Shown piece by piece: positions 17,361-26,287 of a stretch of 64,000 nucleotides of DNA. The notes beneath the pieces were generated by a model. The model saw nothing but the letters and a program-made list of their open reading frames with translations. It did no database searches and was not told the origin of the DNA. Location: the NCBI RefSeq assembly GCF_020386635.1, contig NZ_CP081942.1, positions 3,906,001 to 3,970,000 of the forward strand, written 5' to 3'. The position numbers and the translations under genes were made by a program. This DNA comes from Pseudomonas sp. MM211 (GTDB taxonomy: Bacteria > Pseudomonadota > Gammaproteobacteria > Pseudomonadales > Pseudomonadaceae). How positions within the stretch are numbered: position 1 is the first letter of the stretch; each line of letters begins with the position of its first letter.

Positions 17361-17397
17361 AAAAAGGGCCCCACTCCTAACCGAGGGGGCCCTTTTT
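17361..17397. terminator. Bidirectional terminator between dgc and rluB
   Basis: AAAAAGGGCCCC pairs with GGGGGCCCTTTTT across an 11-12 base loop. It lies between two convergent genes and has an A-run on one side and a T-run on the other, so it can serve both. Confidence 0.9.
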
Positions 17398-17437
17398 CAT
17401 GACCGCTGGCAGCTGCTACGAACTGCCTTGTGATCAG

Positions 17438-18619
17438 TTACTGCGGCTTGCGAGTACCACGGCCGAAACCTGGACGCTGACCTTCGCTTGCCGGGCGACC
17501 GCGGCGGTTATCGGCACCAGCAGGCTTACGCGGCGCGCGCTCAGCCGACTCCGGGCGTTCGCCCCGAGGCTTGCCAGGCTTCTTGCCAACATCACGCGGA
17601 CGCTCGGCAACTGGCGTGCCACGCGATGGTTCGCTACGACCTTCACCACGTGGAGTGCGCGGCGCACGTGTCGGACGCTCGCCCTGCTCCTCACGGGAAC
17701 CACGACCGCTGCTGGATGGCTGAACGGGGCCGCCAGTAGCCGGACGCGCGGTACGCGCTGGGCGCTCACCACGGCCAACCGGTTTAGCTGCCTTGCGCTG
17801 CAAACGCTCGAGCTTCTCGCGGGCCTTTTCCTTCATTTCCGGCAGCGCCACCGACTTGAGGCCGACTTCTTCACTGAGGATGTCGACTTCACGCTGGCTC
17901 ATTTCGCGCCAACGGCCCATGGGCAGATCGGAGGTCATGAATACCGGGCCGAAGCGCACACGCTTCAAACGGCTGACCACAAGACCTTGAGACTCCCACA
18001 GGCGCCGCACTTCACGGTTGCGCCCTTCCATGACCACGCAGTGGTACCAATGGTTGAAGCCTTCACCGCCGGGCGCTTCCTTGATGTCGGTAAACTTGGC
18101 CGGGCCGTCTTCAAGCATCACGCCAGCTTTGAGACGCTCGATCATTTCTTCGTCGACTTCGCCACGCACACGCACCGCGTACTCGCGATCCATCTGATAG
18201 GACGGGTGCATCAGGCGGTTAGCCAGCTCACCATCCGTAGTGAACATCAACAGGCCGGTGGTATTGATATCCAGACGGCCGATATTGATCCAACGGCCTT
18301 CCTTCGGCCGCGGCAAGCGGTCGAACACGGTTGGGCGTTTTTCCGGGTCGTCACGGGTGCAGATCTCGCCGTCTGGCTTGTTGTAGATCAGTACGCGACG
18401 CAGTGCTTCCGTCGCTTCTTCGCGGCGCAGCAGGCGGCCGTCGATGGCGATGGCATCATGCAAGTCGACGCGCTGACCCAAGGTGGCGTCTTTGCCGTTG
18501 ACCTTGACGCGACCTGCGGTGATCCAGGACTCGATCTCACGGCGCGAGGCCAGACCAATACGAGCCAGGACTTTCTGCAGTTTCTCGCCAGCGGGGCTGT
18601 ATTCTTCGGTTTCACTCAT
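17438..18619 (-). CDS. rluB: 23S rRNA pseudouridine(2605) synthase
   Basis: This 393-residue enzyme makes pseudouridine 2605 in helix 93 region of 23S rRNA. An S4 RNA-binding domain is at about residues 12-60 ([20 protein letters not shown]). The RsuA/RluB catalytic domain follows, with the catalytic Asp in [15 protein letters not shown] near residue 118, and KLNG-type loops ([22 protein letters not shown]). The C-terminal ~140 residues are a disordered tail rich in Arg, Pro, Gly and Glu ([15 protein letters not shown] and similar), common in Pseudomonas RluB. The gene neighbours scpB and scpA, as in many gamma-proteobacteria, but is separated from them by 154 bases and a small gene. Confidence 0.93.
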   Translation of the reverse strand: MSETEEYSPAGEKLQKVLARIGLASRREIESWITAGRVKVNGKDATLGQRVDLHDAIAIDGRLLRREEATEALRRVLIYNKPDGEICTRDDPEKRPTVFDRLPRPKEGRWINIGRLDINTTGLLMFTTDGELANRLMHPSYQMDREYAVRVRGEVDEEMIERLKAGVMLEDGPAKFTDIKEAPGGEGFNHWYHCVVMEGRNREVRRLWESQGLVVSRLKRVRFGPVFMTSDLPMGRWREMSQREVDILSEEVGLKSVALPEMKEKAREKLERLQRKAAKPVGRGERPARTARPATGGPVQPSSSGRGSREEQGERPTRAPRTPRGEGRSEPSRGTPVAERPRDVGKKPGKPRGERPESAERAPRKPAGADNRRGRPASEGQRPGFGRGTRKPQ

Positions 18620-18773
18620 CTGGGCACCTCCCGGTGTTTTCTGGTGATGGGACGATCATCTCGTCGAAGGGGCGCGAATCATACGCGGATAAGGCGCTCA
18701 ACGCACCTGGCGCAAAAGCATAGCTGACCAGATGAGGGCGTCCAGCGAGCGGCTGTCAACATAGGTGCTCAGC

Positions 18774-18953
18774 TCAACGCTTGCGGCGCGCCTTGGAACC
18801 TAGTGCCAACAAGCGCATATCGGCCTCGGCCAAAACCAGGCGCTGCTCAGCCTTGTCGAGTTTTTTCCAGGCCTTTATCTCGGCCTTGCTGCGCCCGCAG
18901 CCCAGGCAAATGCTATCGCTGAACTTGCAGACACTGATGCAGGGATCTTTCAT
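18774..18953 (-). CDS. Small DUF1289 cysteine-rich protein
   Basis: This 59-residue protein is read on the minus strand from the ATG ending 18953. It begins MKDPCISVCKFSDSICLGC and continues GRSKAEIKAWKKLDKAEQR. The four cysteines in CxxxC...CxxC spacing, followed by GR(S/T)xxEIxxW, are the DUF1289 signature, probably a small metal-binding protein. Its start overlaps the scpB stop (ATGA), so it is translationally coupled as the last gene of scpA-scpB. The C-terminus is basic (GSKARRKR). The function is unknown. Confidence 0.88.
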   Translation of the reverse strand: MKDPCISVCKFSDSICLGCGRSKAEIKAWKKLDKAEQRLVLAEADMRLLALGSKARRKR

Positions 18954-19762
18954 GGGCTCTCTTCACGGCTGTCATCCTCAGCTGTAAAGACAGCGCCCTG
19001 TTCTTCGCGGTTCGGCTCTTCGTCAGCACGCGCCAAATCATCGAAATCGGTTTTCAGGCCCTGCTCCATGGCGTCGAGCTCGGCCAGCAGCGAACCGAAG
19101 CTGGTCTCGGCAGCGGCTTCGGAACGGCTATCCGCTTCCGGCTCATCGCCCAAGGCAAGGTCAGCGCGAGCCTGCAGGCTCTGCGGTACGTCCGGGTCGT
19201 CATCCTGAGCCAGGATCGGCTCGGGCTCCAGCTCGCGCAGTGCGGCCAGAGGCGGCAGTTCGTCGAGATTCTTCAGGTTGAAGTGATCGAGAAAGCCCTT
19301 GGTGGTCGCGAACATCGCCGGCCTGCCGGGAACCTCCCGATAGCCCACCACGCGAATCCACTCTCGCTCCAGCAGGGTTTTAACGATCTGGCTGTTCACG
19401 GCAACACTACGAATTTCCTCGATCTCGCCGCGAGTGATGGGCTGACGGTAGGCGATCAGTGCCAAGGTTTCGAGCATGGCACGGGAGTAGCGTTGCGGGC
19501 GCTCCTCCCACAAACGGCCCACCCAGGTGGAGAGATTCTCACGGATCTGCAGGCGATAACCGGAGGCTACTTCCTTGAGTTCGAACGCCCGCCCCTTGCA
19601 ACTGCCGCCCAGAATCGCCAGCGCCTTGCGAAACTCGTCGGGCTCCGGCCGTTCGGCCTCCTCAAACAATTCCATGATCCGCTCGAACGACAGCGGCTTG
19701 CCAGACGCGAGCAAAAGGCCCTCGAGCAAGGTTGCGAGTTGTTTGGGATCGGATAGATTCAT
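18950..19762 (-). CDS. scpB: Segregation and condensation protein B
   Basis: This 270-residue kleisin-associated winged-helix protein, with ScpA and SMC, forms the condensin-like complex that compacts and segregates the chromosome. I start it at the ATG ending 19762 (MNLSDPKQLATLLEGLLLASGKPLSFERI). Two winged-helix domains fill residues 1-175. ALIAYRQPITRGEIEEIRSV and GYREVPGRPAMFATTKGFLDHFNL are the family signatures. The C-terminal ~90 residues are acidic and variable (EPEPILAQDDDPDVP and beyond), longer than in Bacillus ScpB. It is co-transcribed with scpA (49 bases upstream) and the DUF1289 gene (4-bp overlap). Confidence 0.93.
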   Translation of the reverse strand: MNLSDPKQLATLLEGLLLASGKPLSFERIMELFEEAERPEPDEFRKALAILGGSCKGRAFELKEVASGYRLQIRENLSTWVGRLWEERPQRYSRAMLETLALIAYRQPITRGEIEEIRSVAVNSQIVKTLLEREWIRVVGYREVPGRPAMFATTKGFLDHFNLKNLDELPPLAALRELEPEPILAQDDDPDVPQSLQARADLALGDEPEADSRSEAAAETSFGSLLAELDAMEQGLKTDFDDLARADEEPNREEQGAVFTAEDDSREESP

Positions 19763-19811
19763 CGTCAGGAAATACCGCGCAGAAGGCCGCAAAAAGCGCG
19801 AGTCTAGCAGC

Positions 19812-20663
19812 TCATTCGAACTCGCTCTCGTCCTCTTCGACGCCCGCTACGCGCAGGCGCACATGCACGGCGGCAAAGGCCTCGTTCTGCACCAGTTGCA
19901 CCAGCGATTCCTTGACCAGCTCCAGAATCGCCATGAAGGTCACCACCACGCCGAGGCGCCCCTCTTCGGCCGTGAACAGCTCGATGAAAGGCACGAACTC
20001 CCCGCCCTTGAGGCGCTCCATCACTTCGCTCATGCGCTCGCGGGTTGAGAGCGCCTCACGGCTAATCTGGTGACTCTCGAACATATCGGCGCGGCGCAGC
20101 ACCTCGGCCATGGACACCAGCAGCTCCTGCAAACTGACCTCTGGCAGCAGCTTGCGCGCTCGCGCTTCGGGCGCTTCGACTCGCGGCACGGTGAGGTCTC
20201 GGCCAACCCTGGGCAAGGTGTCGATGCCTTCGGCCGCCGCCTTGAAGCGCTCGTATTCCAGCAACCGGCGGATCAGCTCGGCACGCGGATCGTCTTCCTC
20301 TTCTTGCGCCTCTGAGGAACGCGGCAGGAGCATGCGCGACTTGATCTCGGCGAGCATGGCGGCCATCACCAGGTACTCGGCAGCCAGTTCCAGGCGCACG
20401 CTGTGCATCAACTCGACATAGCCCATGTACTGGCGGGTGATTTCCGCCACGGGGATGTCCAGCACGTCGATGTTCTGCTTGCGAATCAGGTAGAGCAGCA
20501 GATCCAGCGGGCCTTCGAAAGCTTCGAGAAAAACCTCCAGAGCGTCCGGCGGAATGTACAGATCCACCGGCAGTTCGGTGAGCGCCTGCCCGTAGACCAA
20601 GGCGAACGGCAGCTCCTGCTGGGCGCCGGCCTGGCTGTCGACATGTTCAGCAGGGTTGGACAT
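19812..20663 (-). CDS. scpA: Segregation and condensation protein A
   Basis: This 283-residue kleisin bridges the SMC heads and binds ScpB. The start is the ATG ending 20663 (MSNPAEHVDSQAGAQQ). A TTG seven codons upstream is open but would overlap the previous gene by 17 bases. The N-terminal SMC-neck-binding part is FEGPLDLLLYLIRKQNIDVLDIPVAEITRQY at about residues 45-75. The middle is charged and alpha-helical. The C-terminal winged helix contains LGVVVTFMAILELVKESLVQLVQ. It lies five bases after the YciO-family gene, so PHP-yciO-scpA-scpB-DUF1289 probably form one operon. Confidence 0.93.
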   Translation of the reverse strand: MSNPAEHVDSQAGAQQELPFALVYGQALTELPVDLYIPPDALEVFLEAFEGPLDLLLYLIRKQNIDVLDIPVAEITRQYMGYVELMHSVRLELAAEYLVMAAMLAEIKSRMLLPRSSEAQEEEDDPRAELIRRLLEYERFKAAAEGIDTLPRVGRDLTVPRVEAPEARARKLLPEVSLQELLVSMAEVLRRADMFESHQISREALSTRERMSEVMERLKGGEFVPFIELFTAEEGRLGVVVTFMAILELVKESLVQLVQNEAFAAVHVRLRVAGVEEDESEFE

Positions 20664-20667
20664 CGGT

Positions 20668-21297
20668 TCAGCGCTGCTCGGCAAAGGGTGATGGGTCGCC
20701 GCAACCCACGCGGATGATCTCAGGCTCGTCGTCCACCAGGCTGATCACCGTGGAGGCTTCTAGCCCCCCGAAACCGCCGTCGATGATCAGATCCACCTGA
20801 TGTTCGAGTATCTGGCGCATTTCATAGGGATCACTCATCGGCAGATCTTCGCCGGGCAGGATCAGGCTGACGCTCATCATCGTCTCGCCCAACTCTTCCA
20901 GCAGCGCTGACGCAATCGGATGATTGGGCACACGCAAGCCGATGGTGCGCCGCTTGGGATGCAGCAGCATGCGCGGCACTTCCCGGGTGGCGTTGAGGAT
21001 GAAGGTGTAGGGGCCAGGTGTGTGATTCTTCAGCAGGCGAAAAGCGGCGGTGTCGACCTTGGCGAAGGTGCTGAGCTGCGACAGATCGCGGCACACCAGG
21101 GTGAAGTTGTGCTTGTCATCGAGTTGGCGCAGGCGACGAATGCGCTCCAGCGCACTCTTGGCGCCCATCACGCAACCGACCGCATAGGACGAGTCGGTGG
21201 GATAGACCACCACGCCGCCATTGCGGATGATTTCGACCGCCTGCTTGATCAGGCGGGCCTGAGGACTCTCCGGGTGTATCTGGAAAAACTGGCTCAT
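20668..21297 (-). CDS. YciO/Sua5 (L-threonylcarbamoyladenylate synthase-like) protein
   Basis: This 209-residue protein has the YrdC/Sua5 fold. Family features are GGVVVYPTDSSYAVGC around residues 29-45, the RIRRLRQLDDKHNFTLVCRD segment, PGPYTFIL, and RTIGLRVPNHPIASALLEELG. It looks closer to YciO than to TsaC, because of its length, the LDDKHNFTLVC segment and its linkage to scpA and the PHP gene. Sua5/TsaC makes threonylcarbamoyl-AMP for tRNA t6A. YciO has the fold but only weak activity of this kind, so the true role is open. Double-stranded RNA or nucleotide binding is expected from the fold. Confidence 0.87.
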   Translation of the reverse strand: MSQFFQIHPESPQARLIKQAVEIIRNGGVVVYPTDSSYAVGCVMGAKSALERIRRLRQLDDKHNFTLVCRDLSQLSTFAKVDTAAFRLLKNHTPGPYTFILNATREVPRMLLHPKRRTIGLRVPNHPIASALLEELGETMMSVSLILPGEDLPMSDPYEMRQILEHQVDLIIDGGFGGLEASTVISLVDDEPEIIRVGCGDPSPFAEQR

Positions 21298-21309
21298 GGT
21301 TAGAGGCTC

Positions 21310-22173
21310 TCAAACGGCATCGTAAGACGGGGCGCAGGCGAACCGCGTCCAGATGGGTGACAGATCATCAGGCAACGGTCGGTACAGTCCCAGCTCCGAC
21401 CAGTCGCCAGGCGCGTGAAAGTCGCTGCCGACACTGGCCAGCAGACCGAACTCGCGCGCCAGGATCGCCAGGCCTCCGACCTGCTCCGCAGGCTGCATGC
21501 CGTTGACCACTTCCAACGCGTGGCCACCAGCCGCCGCAAAGGCTGTCACCAGCTTGCGCCGCTTGCTGCGGGTGAAATCGTACTGCCACGGATGGGCCAG
21601 GCTGATCCATGCGTTGGACTGGCGTAAGGTCTCGAGCGTTTCATCTAACGTAGGCCAGTGCTGCTTGACGTCGCCCAGCTTGCCGGAGCCCAGCCATTTG
21701 CGGAATGCATCGGCGCGATCCTTGACGTAACCACCGCGCACCAGGAACTCGGCGAAATGCGGTCGCGCCGGCGCGTTGCCGCTTTCCCCCTGGGCCAGTT
21801 GAATGGCGCGCGCGCCCTCAAGTGCGCCCGCCATGCCCTTGAGCGCCAGACGCTGGGAAATTTCCTCGGCGCGTAACCAGCGACCCTGATGTAACGCAGC
21901 AATGGCCTGGCGCAATGCCGGAGCCTCACTGTCGAAGGCATAGCCGAGCACATGGATGGTCGCACCGCCCCAAGTACAGGACAGCTCGATGCCATTGACC
22001 AGCTGCACACCTAGCGCCTTAGCCGCAGCACTGGCTTCATCGAGCCCTTCGAGGGTGTCGTGATCGGTCAGCGCGAGCATCCGAATGCCACGCCCGTGCG
22101 CACGGGCGACCACTTCGGCAGGCGGCAAGGCGCCATCCGAGGCGGTGCTGTGACAGTGAAGATCAACCTGCAT
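21310..22173 (-). CDS. rnm: PHP-domain phosphoesterase (RNase AM/TrpH family)
   Basis: This 287-residue metal-dependent phosphoesterase begins [18 protein letters not shown], the N-terminal PHP motif with two metal histidines, followed by [15 protein letters not shown]. Later metal residues are in [31 protein letters not shown] and [15 protein letters not shown]. coli RnmA/TrpH (YciV) is a 5'-3' exonuclease that matures the 5' ends of rRNAs and degrades short RNA and 3',5'-bisphosphates. The same job is expected here. It starts the minus-strand operon with the YciO and Scp genes and is divergent from the YciI gene, with 108 bases between them. Confidence 0.88.
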   Translation of the reverse strand: MQVDLHCHSTASDGALPPAEVVARAHGRGIRMLALTDHDTLEGLDEASAAAKALGVQLVNGIELSCTWGGATIHVLGYAFDSEAPALRQAIAALHQGRWLRAEEISQRLALKGMAGALEGARAIQLAQGESGNAPARPHFAEFLVRGGYVKDRADAFRKWLGSGKLGDVKQHWPTLDETLETLRQSNAWISLAHPWQYDFTRSKRRKLVTAFAAAGGHALEVVNGMQPAEQVGGLAILAREFGLLASVGSDFHAPGDWSELGLYRPLPDDLSPIWTRFACAPSYDAV

Positions 22174-22281
22174 ATGGGGCGCTTTCCCGACGAATCATGT
22201 TTGTTATTATGCCCCGGCTGGCGGATTCTTGCTGGCACTGCACAGCGTTCCCACCCGATGTTTCCGAACACAAGGATCGAC

Positions 22282-22581
22282 ATGCTCTACGCCATCATCG
22301 CCACCGACGTGGAAAACTCCCTGGAGCGTCGTCTTTCCGTACGCCCTGCCCACCTGGCACGCCTGGAAAAACTGAAAACCGAAGGGCGGCTGATTCTTGC
22401 CGGCCCCAACCCCGCTATCGACAGCAACGACCCAGGCCCGGCCGGTTTCAGCGGCAGCCTGATAGTCGCCGAATTCGAATCATTGGACGCCGCCAAGGCC
22501 TGGGCCAATGCCGACCCCTTCCGCGACGCCGGCGTTTACGCCGAGGTGGTGGTCAAGCCGTTCAAACACGTGCTGCCTTGA
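22282..22581 (+). CDS. YciI-family protein
   Basis: This 99-residue ferredoxin-fold protein starts at ATG 22282 with an AAGGA site ideally spaced. It has the YciI pattern: [31 protein letters not shown] at the N-terminus, [10 protein letters not shown], then [25 protein letters not shown] with the DPF motif. The conserved His-Asp pair (here in RPAHLARL and ANADPF) is thought to form an active site, but the reaction is unknown for most members. The response regulator follows 22 bases downstream on the same strand, so read-through is possible. Confidence 0.9.
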   Translation: MLYAIIATDVENSLERRLSVRPAHLARLEKLKTEGRLILAGPNPAIDSNDPGPAGFSGSLIVAEFESLDAAKAWANADPFRDAGVYAEVVVKPFKHVLP

Positions 22582-22603
22582 CCAGGAATCGTCACCTCTT
22601 ACC

Positions 22604-23287
22604 ATGAGCAATCTGCTGCTGATCGACGACGACGTCGAACTCTGTGAACTGCTGGCCAGTTGGCTGACCCAGGAAGGTTTTCAGGTCACCGCCTGCCACG
22701 ACGGGCAGAGTGCCCGCCACGCGCTCACGCAAAACGCCCCTGACGCCGTGGTGCTGGACGTGATGCTGCCAGACGGCAGTGGCCTCGAGGTACTCAAGCA
22801 GCTACGCAGCGAACACCCCGAGCTGCCCGTGCTGATGCTCTCGGCGAGGGGCGAGCCGCTGGATCGGATTCTCGGCCTGGAGCTGGGCGCCGACGATTAC
22901 CTGGCCAAACCCTGCGACCCCCGCGAGCTGACCGCGCGCCTGCGCGCCGTGCTGCGCCGCAGCCTGCCACCAGCCACCTCCAGCCAGCTGGAATTGGGCG
23001 ATCTGCGCTTCAGCCCGGCGCGTGGCGTGGCGGCACTTGGCGCAGATGGCCAGGAGATCGTCCTGACCCTGTCCGAAAGCCGGGTTCTCGAAGCCCTGCT
23101 CAAGCAGCCCGGCGAACCGGTGGATAAGCAGGTGCTCGCGCAACTGGCCCTGGGCCGCAAGCTGACCCTCTACGACCGCAGCCTGGACATGCACGTCAGC
23201 AACCTGCGCAAGAAAATCGGCCCGCACCCGGATGGTCGCCAACGCATCATCGCCCTGCGCAGCCGCGGCTATTACTACACGACCTGA
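22604..23287 (+). CDS. OmpR-family response regulator, CpxR-like
   Basis: This 227-residue regulator starts at ATG 22604 (MSNLLLIDDDVELCELLASW). The receiver domain spans 1-115 with the acidic pocket IDDD, the phospho-acceptor Asp in VVLDVMLPDGSG near residue 52, and Lys in LAKPCDPRELTARLRAVLRR. The C-terminal OmpR/PhoB winged helix includes SRVLEALLKQPGEPV and LDMHVSNLRKKIG. Organisation with a Spy-like gene and a CpxA-like kinase corresponds to P. aeruginosa PA3204-PA3206 (cpxR, a small periplasmic protein, cpxS), as I recall them. It probably controls envelope-stress genes, including the neighbouring spy-like gene. Confidence 0.9.
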   Translation: MSNLLLIDDDVELCELLASWLTQEGFQVTACHDGQSARHALTQNAPDAVVLDVMLPDGSGLEVLKQLRSEHPELPVLMLSARGEPLDRILGLELGADDYLAKPCDPRELTARLRAVLRRSLPPATSSQLELGDLRFSPARGVAALGADGQEIVLTLSESRVLEALLKQPGEPVDKQVLAQLALGRKLTLYDRSLDMHVSNLRKKIGPHPDGRQRIIALRSRGYYYTT

Positions 23288-23348
23288 GAGCCTGTTCTGC
23301 GACGCTGCGGGGCCGGTTCGCCGCGAATAATGAGCAGTTTTCGAGCGA

Positions 23349-23404
23349 TTTACACAGCATGGCGTCTCTTTACCCTGCCTTTACCTTGGCTGACCGCGCC
23401 TTAC
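23349..23404 (+). promoter_or_regulatory. TTTAC repeats resembling a CpxR box
   Basis: TTTAC occurs at 23349-23353, 23369-23373 and 23380-23384, and CTTAC at 23400-23404. The central pair is 11 bases apart, so the opposite strand reads GTAAA-N6-GTAAA, close to the E. coli CpxR box GTAAA-N5-GTAA. It lies 60-120 bases upstream of the spy-like gene, whose product family is a CpxR target. Confidence 0.6.
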
Positions 23405-23466
23405 CTTGAAACCCCTAATCTGGGCACATCCGGCAACTGGCCGGTTTCGAGACAAGGAGATACACC

Positions 23467-23874
23467 ATGCGCAAGACCATGACCGCCCTGCTCCTCGCCA
23501 TGACCCTGCCGACCCTGGCAATGGCAGCCCCTGGTGGTGACCATCGCCCAGGCGGTGATCACGGCCCGCGGTTCTTCCATGAGCTGGATCTGAGCAAGGA
23601 TCAGCAACGCCAGGTACACAAGCTGATGGGCGAACAGAGAAAGAACGATCGCGAGCTCACCCAGCGTTATCTGGACAAGCTGCCGGCAGCCGACAAGAAG
23701 GCCCTGGAAACAGAGCGCAAAGCTTCTCGCGACAAGCAGCAGACCGCCATTCGTGCCCTGCTGAACCCGGAACAACAGAAGACCTTCGACGAACAGGCGG
23801 CCAAGATGAAAGAGCGCAAGGCCGACCGCGAAGCCTTCGAAGCGTGGAAAGCCGAACACAAGAAAGCCGGCTGA
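23467..23874 (+). CDS. Spy/CpxP-like periplasmic protein
   Basis: This is a 135-residue exported protein. The signal peptide is MRKTMTALLLAMTLPTLAMA, cleaved before APGGDHRPGGDH. The mature part is almost wholly helical and charged: LDLSKDQQRQVHKLMGEQRKND resembles the LTxEQ motif of the LTXXQ family, and a second repeat is ALLNPEQQKTFDEQAAKMKERKADR. Members such as Spy are ATP-independent chaperones, while CpxP inhibits the sensor CpxA. The short His/Asp-rich stretch after cleavage could bind metal. Its position between regulator and kinase, plus the TTTAC repeats upstream, suggests that it is a target and perhaps a feedback partner of this two-component system. Confidence 0.88.
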   Translation: MRKTMTALLLAMTLPTLAMAAPGGDHRPGGDHGPRFFHELDLSKDQQRQVHKLMGEQRKNDRELTQRYLDKLPAADKKALETERKASRDKQQTAIRALLNPEQQKTFDEQAAKMKERKADREAFEAWKAEHKKAG

Positions 23875-23919
23875 TCGCGTCATCCCGTCGCCTGCACGCC
23901 AGGTGACGGCCCAATACCC

Positions 23920-23946
23920 GCCTGTGCCACCTCTGGTGGCGCAGGC
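23920..23946 (+). terminator. Hairpin between the spy-like and kinase genes
   Basis: GCCTG-GCCACC pairs with GGTGGC-CAGGC, a stem of about 12 pairs with one mismatch and a very short loop, followed by TTCT. It lies 46 bases after the spy-like stop and 24 bases before the kinase start. It could act as a partial terminator that keeps kinase expression low relative to the chaperone. Confidence 0.55.
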
Positions 23947-23969
23947 TTCTGGCGTCTGAAGGAGTTCAC

Positions 23970-25301
23970 GTGCGCTCATTGTTCTGGCGGATTCTCGGCA
24001 GCTTCTGGCTGGCGATTGCCCTGGTGGCAGGCCTGTCCATGCTGCTCGGTCGCGCCCTGAACCAGGACGCCTGGATTCTCAACCAGCATCCCGGCCTGGA
24101 AAATCTCCCCGCACAATGGGTGCAGGCCTACGAGACGGACGGCGCACGCGCTGCGCAAGACGTGCTGGAACAACGCAAACGGCGTTTTCGTATCGACACC
24201 CAGGTACTGACGGAAGCCGGCCAGCCGGTAATTCGTGGCACCTTCCCACCGCGCGCTGCGGCCTTCGAAGAACGCAACGAAGGCGAGCGGCGCTTGCCCT
24301 GGCGGCGCCTGACCACCGATTACACCAGCCCGTCGAGCGGCGAAACCTACCTGTTCATCTACCGCATCCCACACCCGGAACTGGATGCCTGGCACCGCGG
24401 CAGCCTGCTCTGGCCGCTGAGTGCGCTGGGTATCGCACTGGTCGTGCTGACCTTGTTCAGCCTGCTGCTGACCCTGTCCATCACTCGCCCGCTGAATCGC
24501 TTGCGCGGTGCAGTGCACGACCTCGGGCAGACCGCCTACCAGCAGAACAGCCTGGCGCGCCTGGCCAGCCGTCGTGACGAGTTTGGCGTGCTGGCCAACG
24601 ACTTCAACCGCATGGGCGCACGCCTGCAGGATCTCATCTGCAGCCAGCGCCAGCTGTTACGCGACGTCTCCCATGAACTGCGTTCCCCGCTCGCCCGCCT
24701 GCGCATCGCCCTGGCGCTGGCGGAGCGCGCCGAGCCTGCAGAACGGGAAAAACTCTGGCCACGGCTGATTCGCGAATGCGACCGCCTGGAAGACCTGATC
24801 AGCGAAATCCTCACCCTCGCCCGCCTCGACGCCGAACCGGGCTCGGCGCAGAGCATCGACCTGGCCCAGTTGGCCGGTAAGCTGCGCGAGGACGTGAAGC
24901 TCAGCCATCCCGAGCAGCAGCTCGACGTCAGCTTGCAGCCGGGCATGCACCTGCAGGGCTGGCCAGACATGCTCGAGCGCGCGCTGGACAACCTGCTGCG
25001 CAACGCCCTGCGCTTCAGCCCCGCTGGGCAACCCATCGAGTTGAATTTCATACGTCGCACCGATGAGGTGTATCTGGAAGTCCGCGACCACGGCCCCGGC
25101 GTTGCCGAACAGCATCTGCCGCAGCTCGGCGAACCCTTCTTCCGCGCTCCCGGCCAGAGCGCAGCCGGTCACGGCCTCGGCCTGGCCATCGCACGCCGCG
25201 CCGCAGAACGCCACGGTGGTCGACTGCAGTTGGAAAATCACCCGGGCGGCGGCTTCAGCGCCAAGCTGATATTGCCCCTCGATGTGGTGCAGATCGAGTG
25301 A
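23970..25301 (+). CDS. Sensor histidine kinase, CpxA-like
   Basis: This 443-residue inner-membrane kinase starts at GTG 23970 behind an AAGGAG site. It has a first membrane helix (ILGSFWLAIALVAGLSMLL), a periplasmic sensor of about 120 residues, and a second helix near 150-172 (LSALGIALVVLTLFSLLLTL). A HAMP linker follows (ITRPLNRLRGAVHDLGQ), then the H-box RDVSHELRSPLARLRIALAL with the phosphorylated His near residue 235, and the ATP-binding N, G1 and G2 boxes (NLLRNALRFSP, VRDHGPGVAE, GHGLGLAIARRA). It would phosphorylate the regulator encoded at 22604. The Spy-like gene inserted between them suggests an envelope protein-misfolding signal. Confidence 0.92.
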   Translation: MRSLFWRILGSFWLAIALVAGLSMLLGRALNQDAWILNQHPGLENLPAQWVQAYETDGARAAQDVLEQRKRRFRIDTQVLTEAGQPVIRGTFPPRAAAFEERNEGERRLPWRRLTTDYTSPSSGETYLFIYRIPHPELDAWHRGSLLWPLSALGIALVVLTLFSLLLTLSITRPLNRLRGAVHDLGQTAYQQNSLARLASRRDEFGVLANDFNRMGARLQDLICSQRQLLRDVSHELRSPLARLRIALALAERAEPAEREKLWPRLIRECDRLEDLISEILTLARLDAEPGSAQSIDLAQLAGKLREDVKLSHPEQQLDVSLQPGMHLQGWPDMLERALDNLLRNALRFSPAGQPIELNFIRRTDEVYLEVRDHGPGVAEQHLPQLGEPFFRAPGQSAAGHGLGLAIARRAAERHGGRLQLENHPGGGFSAKLILPLDVVQIE

Positions 25302-25393
25302 GCCATCCCAGATCATTCAGGCTGTAGCCCGAGCCCAAGCAACGCCTTGCCCACCAGGCGACTCCGCGTCAGCCCACCGAATGCAAAAACCGA

Positions 25394-26211
25394 CTATTCC
25401 GCCAGGGCGAAGCGTGCGGCGCGCTCGATCAGCTCGGAGTCGGGGCGCACCCCGGTGTACAGGGCGAACTGCTCGACGGCCTGCAGAACGATCACTTCAC
25501 CACCGGTGATGACCGGCTTGCCGAGCGAGCGGGCCAGGCGAATCAATGGGGTCTCCACCGGCACGGCGACCACATCGAATACCCACTTGGCAGCGGCAAC
25601 GGCGCGCTCGTCGAAGGCCAATTGCTCGGCCTCCGCGCCACGCATACCCAGCGGCGTGACGTTGACCAGCAGGTCTGCCGGCTTGTCGCCCAGTGTCTCG
25701 ACCAACTCACCCCGCACTGCTCTGCCAGCGCCCTGCCCGCCGCTTCGTTGCGGGCAACGATGAGGCCATTACCAAAGCCGCTGTCACGCAACGCGCAGGC
25801 TACTGCCTTGGCCATTCCGCCACTACCGCGCAGCGCGTATTGGCTGCTCTTGGGTACGCCGTGCAGCGCGAGCAGATGCACCACTGCGCTGTAATCGGTG
25901 TTATAGCCCGTCAGGTGGCCGTCATCGGCGACGATGGTGTTGACCGATTGCAGCGTCGCCGCCGACTCGTGCAAGGCGTCGAGGTGCGCGATGCAAGCTT
26001 CCTTGAACGGCATCGACACCGCACAGCCGCGAACGCCCAGCGCGCGAATGCCGCCGATGGCAGCCGGCAGGTCGGTGGTGGTGAAGGCTTTGTACAGATA
26101 ATCCAGCTGCAGTTCCTGATACAGGTAGTTCTGGAAGCGCGTACCGAAATTCCCCGGCCGCCCGGAAAGCGACATGCACAGGCGGGTGTCCTTGCTGATG
26201 CTGAGTGTCAT
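25394..26211 (-). pseudogene. Shikimate dehydrogenase-like gene (HI0607/AroEL type), frameshifted
   Basis: The N-terminal 165 or so residues read from 26211 (MTLSISKDTRLCMSLSGRPG, SMPFKEACIAHLD, NTDYSAVVHLL, RGSGGMAKAVACALRDSGF). The C-terminal part continues in another frame to 25394 (ELVETLGDKPADLLVNVTPLGM, then PVETPLIRLARSLGKPVITGG, VLQAVEQFALYTG). The switch falls at a GGGG run near 25713-25718. Adding one G restores a single reading frame of the usual ~272 residues. The parts match the Haemophilus HI0607-type shikimate dehydrogenase-like family, which reduces 3-dehydroshikimate poorly and is distinct from housekeeping AroE. It could be a true mutation or a sequencing error in a homopolymer. 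It lies downstream of gapN on the same strand. Confidence 0.85.
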
Positions 26212-26287
26212 GCAAACAACCTCAGAGCCGGCTCAAAGTCTGCTACGCGCTTGCATTGCTCCAGCACGAGAGACGTTGGCCTGGCGC

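Noticed and set aside
17399..18727. 442-codon open frame opposite rluB
   Set aside because: It is an antisense shadow produced by high GC3. Its composition is rich in Ala, Thr and Arg, with no domains.
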